Assembly: GCA_030145595.1 (NCBI GenBank)
Contig: JAQYVG010000039.1
Coordinates: 1 to 17,129 of the forward strand
DNA length: 17,129 nt
Source: Desulfobacterales bacterium
Lineage (GTDB): Bacteria; Desulfobacterota; Desulfobacteria; Desulfobacterales; UBA11574
Direction: 5' to 3'
Under the pieces are notes generated by a model that saw nothing but the letters and a program-made list of their open reading frames with translations, had not been told where the DNA came from and ran no database searches. Shown piece by piece: positions 14,633-17,129 of this stretch. A program made the position numbers and the translations under genes. How positions within the stretch are numbered: position 1 is the stretch's first letter; each line of letters begins with the position of its first letter.

Positions 14633-14772
14633 AAAAATGACCGCTATGCTTGAAGAGCGCTTCGCTTGAGGACCGCTTCGCTTGAGGGAGAAAAAATCTT
14701 TTTATCAATACTCCTCAAGGCCGTCAGGCCGCTCCTCAAACGAAGTGCTCTTCAAGCGCAGCACTCCATAAT
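14633..14772 (+). repeat. Dispersed palindromic repeat, longer copy
   Basis: Arms 14643-14672 and 14733-14762 are complementary at 26 of 30 bases. The left arm also holds a perfect tandem CGCTTCGCTTGAGG (14658-14671 and 14674-14687). Segment 14713-14741 is 28/29 identical to the reverse complement of 7235-7263. The middle is an A-run then T-run (14690-14703), so the transcript could fold as one large hairpin and may act as a terminator before the peptidase gene. It fills most of the 228-bp gap. Confidence 0.78.
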
Positions 14773-14784
14773 GAAATTATAACA

Positions 14785-14818
14785 AACAGTTAACTGTTAA
14801 GCCATTTGCCTGCTTAAC
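14785..14818. promoter_or_regulatory. Two overlapping dyads upstream of the peptidase gene
   Basis: AACAGTTAACTGTT (14785-14798) is a perfect 14-bp palindrome, the shape of a dimeric-repressor operator. Overlapping it by three bases, GTTAAGC (14796-14802) pairs with GCTTAAC (14812-14818) over nine bases. Both lie 26-59 bp before the GTG start. Function is not established. Confidence 0.35.
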
Positions 14819-14843
14819 CAAGTCTGTACCATAGGATAATAAA

Positions 14844-16688
14844 GTGTTTCCAACTGTCAACAGAGCCGGATTTGCTGTGCACGTCAAAGCCGGAGTATTT
14901 ATTTTTGTGGTTGTTTTTGTTTTTATGCTGCCGGGTTCTGTCCGTGCCCAGAAAAGGATACACACCGCTTTTTTTGAAGGTACGGATTATGAACTTAACG
15001 TATATAGAATCTACGGTAAAGAACCCGGAAAAACACTGATGCTTATCGGCGGGATCCAGGGAGATGAGCCGGGGGGATATCTTTCCGCTGATCATTATGC
15101 CGATACCAGTTTGGCGAAAGGGAATCTTATTGTCGTACCCAGAGCCAACTTTCGATCCATAGTGGCCAAGCGTCGCCAGATAAATGAAGATATGAATCGA
15201 AAATTTGCCGAAGATCCCAAAAGCAACTATGAAACCAAAGTTGTTGTAATTCTAAAAAAGCTGATCAGTGAGAGTGACTGCCTGCTTAATTTGCATGATG
15301 GTTCCGGTTTTTATTCCGCAAAATGGGAAGGACCTAATAGAAACCCGAAAAGGTATGGCCAGTCGATTATTGCAGACGTCGATACTTATGTGGATCCTAA
15401 AACCGGAAAAACGATTCATCTGGCCGACATGGCAAGGTTGGTCAGTCAGGAGATCAATAAAAATATAAAAAATCCCCGCAACCATTTTCATTTCAATAAC
15501 CACCAAACAAAAGAAATTGCCTCCCTGCATAAAGAACAACGAAAATCGGCCACATATTATGCTTTATATACATATGGAATTCCGGCTTTTGGAATTGAAA
15601 GCAGCAAATCTCTTCGCCTGGAGCAAAAGATTCGCCATCATAATCTTGCCATCAATGCCTTTATGGACAGATTGGGGATTGTGCCCGAAACACCGGGAAT
15701 TAAGCTGGAGCGTCCGGTACTCAACTATCTGGTCATTTCGATCAACGATTCTCTGCCCGTGGTAGTCAAGAACCGGCAGTCACTGTCGATCGAGGCCGGT
15801 GATACGATTATGATATCTCATATTGAGTCCAACTATAAGCGCGGACTGACTGCCGATATTGCCGGTTACGGAACCGTAAGCGATATACGTAAGAAAATCC
15901 GTATCACAGAACCGACAGCAATTATTGTGCGCAAGGATTACTATGCATGCGGCAGCATCAATATAAAAATAACAGGCGGCGGCAAGAAGATAGTCGCTAA
16001 TGCCGCCGTATCGGATCCAAAAAAAACAGGCTCGGGCATACTTTTATACAAGATCACAATTAACGGCGATGAACGTATCTTTGAAAATGAAGAGCACGTC
16101 AAGCTCGTAAAAGGTGACAAATTTGAAATTGTTGACGTAATTTCAGATATTGCCAATCCTTCTGAATTGATTGTTAATCTTAAGGGGTATGTGGGAGATC
16201 CTGGCAATAACACCGGTGAGGACCGGGGATATGTCATCAATACCAGCCGAGATTTGTGGAAAAGCTATTCTCTGGAAAAAAGAGGGAAGTATTATCAAAT
16301 GATCGTCGAAAATAATGGTGATATCATCGGAAAACTATTCTTTGATCTTGAAGACCCGGTTCTGAAATACGTCGTTATAGGGACGGAAAACGCCGAGCTG
16401 CGCGGTTTGACTCCCGGTGACACGGCTTTGGTGGATGCCGATACGCCTTTGAAGCTGTTTGATATAAGTACTAATGTTGTTCGGAATGCAGGCGTAAAAG
16501 CCTTTCTCGCCGGTTCCGATGCTGTTAGACGGCCTGTAGAAATTGGCAAGCCTATGGCGATAAACAACAGAGCAAACAGCGATGCCGACAAAGCATCATG
16601 TAGTTATCGCCTGGAAATTGAGCGTGATAAGATATTCCTCGGTTCAGTTACTTTAAATTGTTCGCGGGAGACGCATAATGAAAAATAA
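14844..16688 (+). CDS. Secreted M99/M14-type zinc carboxypeptidase, Csd4-like
   Basis: A 614-aa exported protein. The signal peptide (about 1-35) has a long hydrophobic core and ends SVRA. The peptidase domain carries GGIQGDEPGG with Q72 and E75 and LNLHDGSG with H151. Together these form the Gln-Glu-His zinc site known from Helicobacter pylori Csd4, which trims muropeptide tripeptides to dipeptides and sets helical shape. E252 in FGIESSKS is the expected catalytic Glu. The rest (about 290-605) is beta-rich and longer than in Csd4 (438 aa), with several Ig-like segments, perhaps for binding. Start is GTG at 14844, with AGGA nine bases upstream. Its 3' end overlaps the bactofilin gene by 11 bp, so the two are translationally coupled. 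Substrate is inferred. Confidence 0.85.
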   Translation: MFPTVNRAGFAVHVKAGVFIFVVVFVFMLPGSVRAQKRIHTAFFEGTDYELNVYRIYGKEPGKTLMLIGGIQGDEPGGYLSADHYADTSLAKGNLIVVPRANFRSIVAKRRQINEDMNRKFAEDPKSNYETKVVVILKKLISESDCLLNLHDGSGFYSAKWEGPNRNPKRYGQSIIADVDTYVDPKTGKTIHLADMARLVSQEINKNIKNPRNHFHFNNHQTKEIASLHKEQRKSATYYALYTYGIPAFGIESSKSLRLEQKIRHHNLAINAFMDRLGIVPETPGIKLERPVLNYLVISINDSLPVVVKNRQSLSIEAGDTIMISHIESNYKRGLTADIAGYGTVSDIRKKIRITEPTAIIVRKDYYACGSINIKITGGGKKIVANAAVSDPKKTGSGILLYKITINGDERIFENEEHVKLVKGDKFEIVDVISDIANPSELIVNLKGYVGDPGNNTGEDRGYVINTSRDLWKSYSLEKRGKYYQMIVENNGDIIGKLFFDLEDPVLKYVVIGTENAELRGLTPGDTALVDADTPLKLFDISTNVVRNAGVKAFLAGSDAVRRPVEIGKPMAINNRANSDADKASCSYRLEIERDKIFLGSVTLNCSRETHNEK

Positions 16689-17049
16689 ATCCAAAGACTT
16701 TTCCATCATTGACAAAGAGTTGACGGTTGACGGTACTATTTCCAGCAAAGGTAAGCTGGTGGTAAAAGGGGTTGTTAAGGGGACGCTGATCGGGGAAACT
16801 GTAATTATCGCCGAGGAAGGGAAGGTCTTTGCAGATACAAAAGCTTCCAGTATGACCATTGGCGGAACGTTTGAGGGAGAGATCAGGGCTTCAAAGGAAT
16901 TGATTATCCTTTCTACCGGAAACTGTTCGGGTAAAGTAGTCTGTAAAGATTTTGTCGTGGAAGCCGGGGGGATTTTAAACGCTAAGGTAAATTGCATTAC
17001 ATCTCAGGATATTAAATCTGGGCAGGAGTTGTTAGCGGTTAAAAAATAA
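16678..17049 (+). CDS. Bactofilin family cytoskeletal protein
   Basis: A 123-aa bactofilin (CcmA/BacA family), which polymerises without nucleotide into filaments that scaffold cell-wall enzymes at the membrane. The core (about 12-108) is the right-handed beta-helix pattern: SIIDKELTVDGTISSKGKLV, then successive G-rich turns (VVKGTLIGETVIIAEEG, MTIGGTFEGEIRASKELIIL, GNCSGKVVCKDFVVEAGGIL). Short polar tails flank the core, as usual; no membrane-targeting hydrophobic patch is obvious at the N-terminus. ATG at 16678 has GGGAG seven bases upstream and lies inside the end of the peptidase gene. Pairing of bactofilins with peptidoglycan hydrolases is known for M23 enzymes and Csd proteins. Confidence 0.93.
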   Translation: MKNKSKDFSIIDKELTVDGTISSKGKLVVKGVVKGTLIGETVIIAEEGKVFADTKASSMTIGGTFEGEIRASKELIILSTGNCSGKVVCKDFVVEAGGILNAKVNCITSQDIKSGQELLAVKK

Positions 17050-17086
17050 ACAAGTTTCCATCCATAAATGGTTATTTTTCCGATGA

Positions 17087-17129
17087 GCGGCGTTCTCCGC
17101 GGGTTTCCGCCCTCGACGTACTAAAGTAC
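17087..17129. repeat. Left half of a palindromic repeat cut by the window end
   Basis: GTACTAAAGTAC (17118-17129) is a dyad centred at 17123-17124 that reaches the last base. It is preceded by GC-rich DNA with short inverted words (GCGG/CCGC at 17087-17090 and 17097-17100, again at 17099-17102 and 17107-17110). The layout suggests the left arm of a larger REP-type hairpin whose right arm lies outside the window. Confidence 0.4.

Noticed and set aside
17060..17079. Possible terminator after the bactofilin gene
   Set aside because: CCAT-AA-ATGG followed by T-rich DNA gives only a four-base stem, too weak to call.

Overview
The window looks like chromosomal DNA of a strictly respiratory Gram-negative bacterium, most likely a member of the Desulfobacterota (Desulfobacteraceae-like, former Deltaproteobacteria). 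This is an inference from three things: the type of succinate:menaquinone oxidoreductase/fumarate reductase (one five-helix cytochrome b, Frd/SdhA of about 640 aa), an outer-membrane Tol-Pal system, and AT-moderate intergenic DNA crowded with palindromic repeats. No rRNA, tRNA, CRISPR array, transposase or phage gene is visible.

Layout. (1) Positions 64-3807, minus strand: sdhC-frdA-frdB, a membrane respiratory complex; the sdhC-frdA gap is 430 bp and holds a long palindromic insertion. A convergent plus-strand reading frame may end at 71. (2) Positions 3808-4142: a repeat region bounded by a perfect 17-bp inverted repeat. (3) Positions 4143-4697, minus strand: an HD-domain (HDDC2/YfbR-like) phosphohydrolase. 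(4) Positions 4698-5105: a divergent intergenic region with a good sigma70-type promoter for the Tol genes and a 147-bp palindromic element ending 21 bp before tolQ. (5) Positions 5106-10323, plus strand: tolQ-tolR-tolA-tolB-pal-ybgF(cpoB), with a dispersed repeat between tolA and tolB and an intrinsic terminator between pal and ybgF. (6) Positions 10324-12700: ruvC-ruvA-ruvB, the Holliday-junction resolvasome, with ruvC directly abutting ybgF and a repeat-filled gap before ruvB. (7) Positions 12743-13549: a SAM hydrolase/hydroxide adenosyltransferase family protein, followed by a hairpin over its stop codon. (8) Positions 13674-17049: an unnamed single-pass membrane protein, a secreted M99/Csd4-like zinc carboxypeptidase and a bactofilin, which together look like a cell-shape or peptidoglycan-trimming module. 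The window ends inside a further palindrome.

How they work together: the Tol-Pal genes couple the proton-motive force to outer-membrane constriction, and CpoB links that to peptidoglycan synthesis. The distal peptidase-bactofilin pair is also envelope-directed, so much of the plus-strand half concerns the cell wall, with a DNA-repair block set inside it. The most unusual feature of the window is its intergenic DNA: at least six distinct palindromic or inverted-repeat elements in 17 kb. Two families occur twice, and in one of them a contiguous 51-bp copy at 13581-13631 matches a copy at 2823-3081 that is split by a 213-bp palindrome. No wholly new enzymatic system is evident. The best candidates for novelty are these repeat families and the three-gene shape module with its uncharacterised first member.
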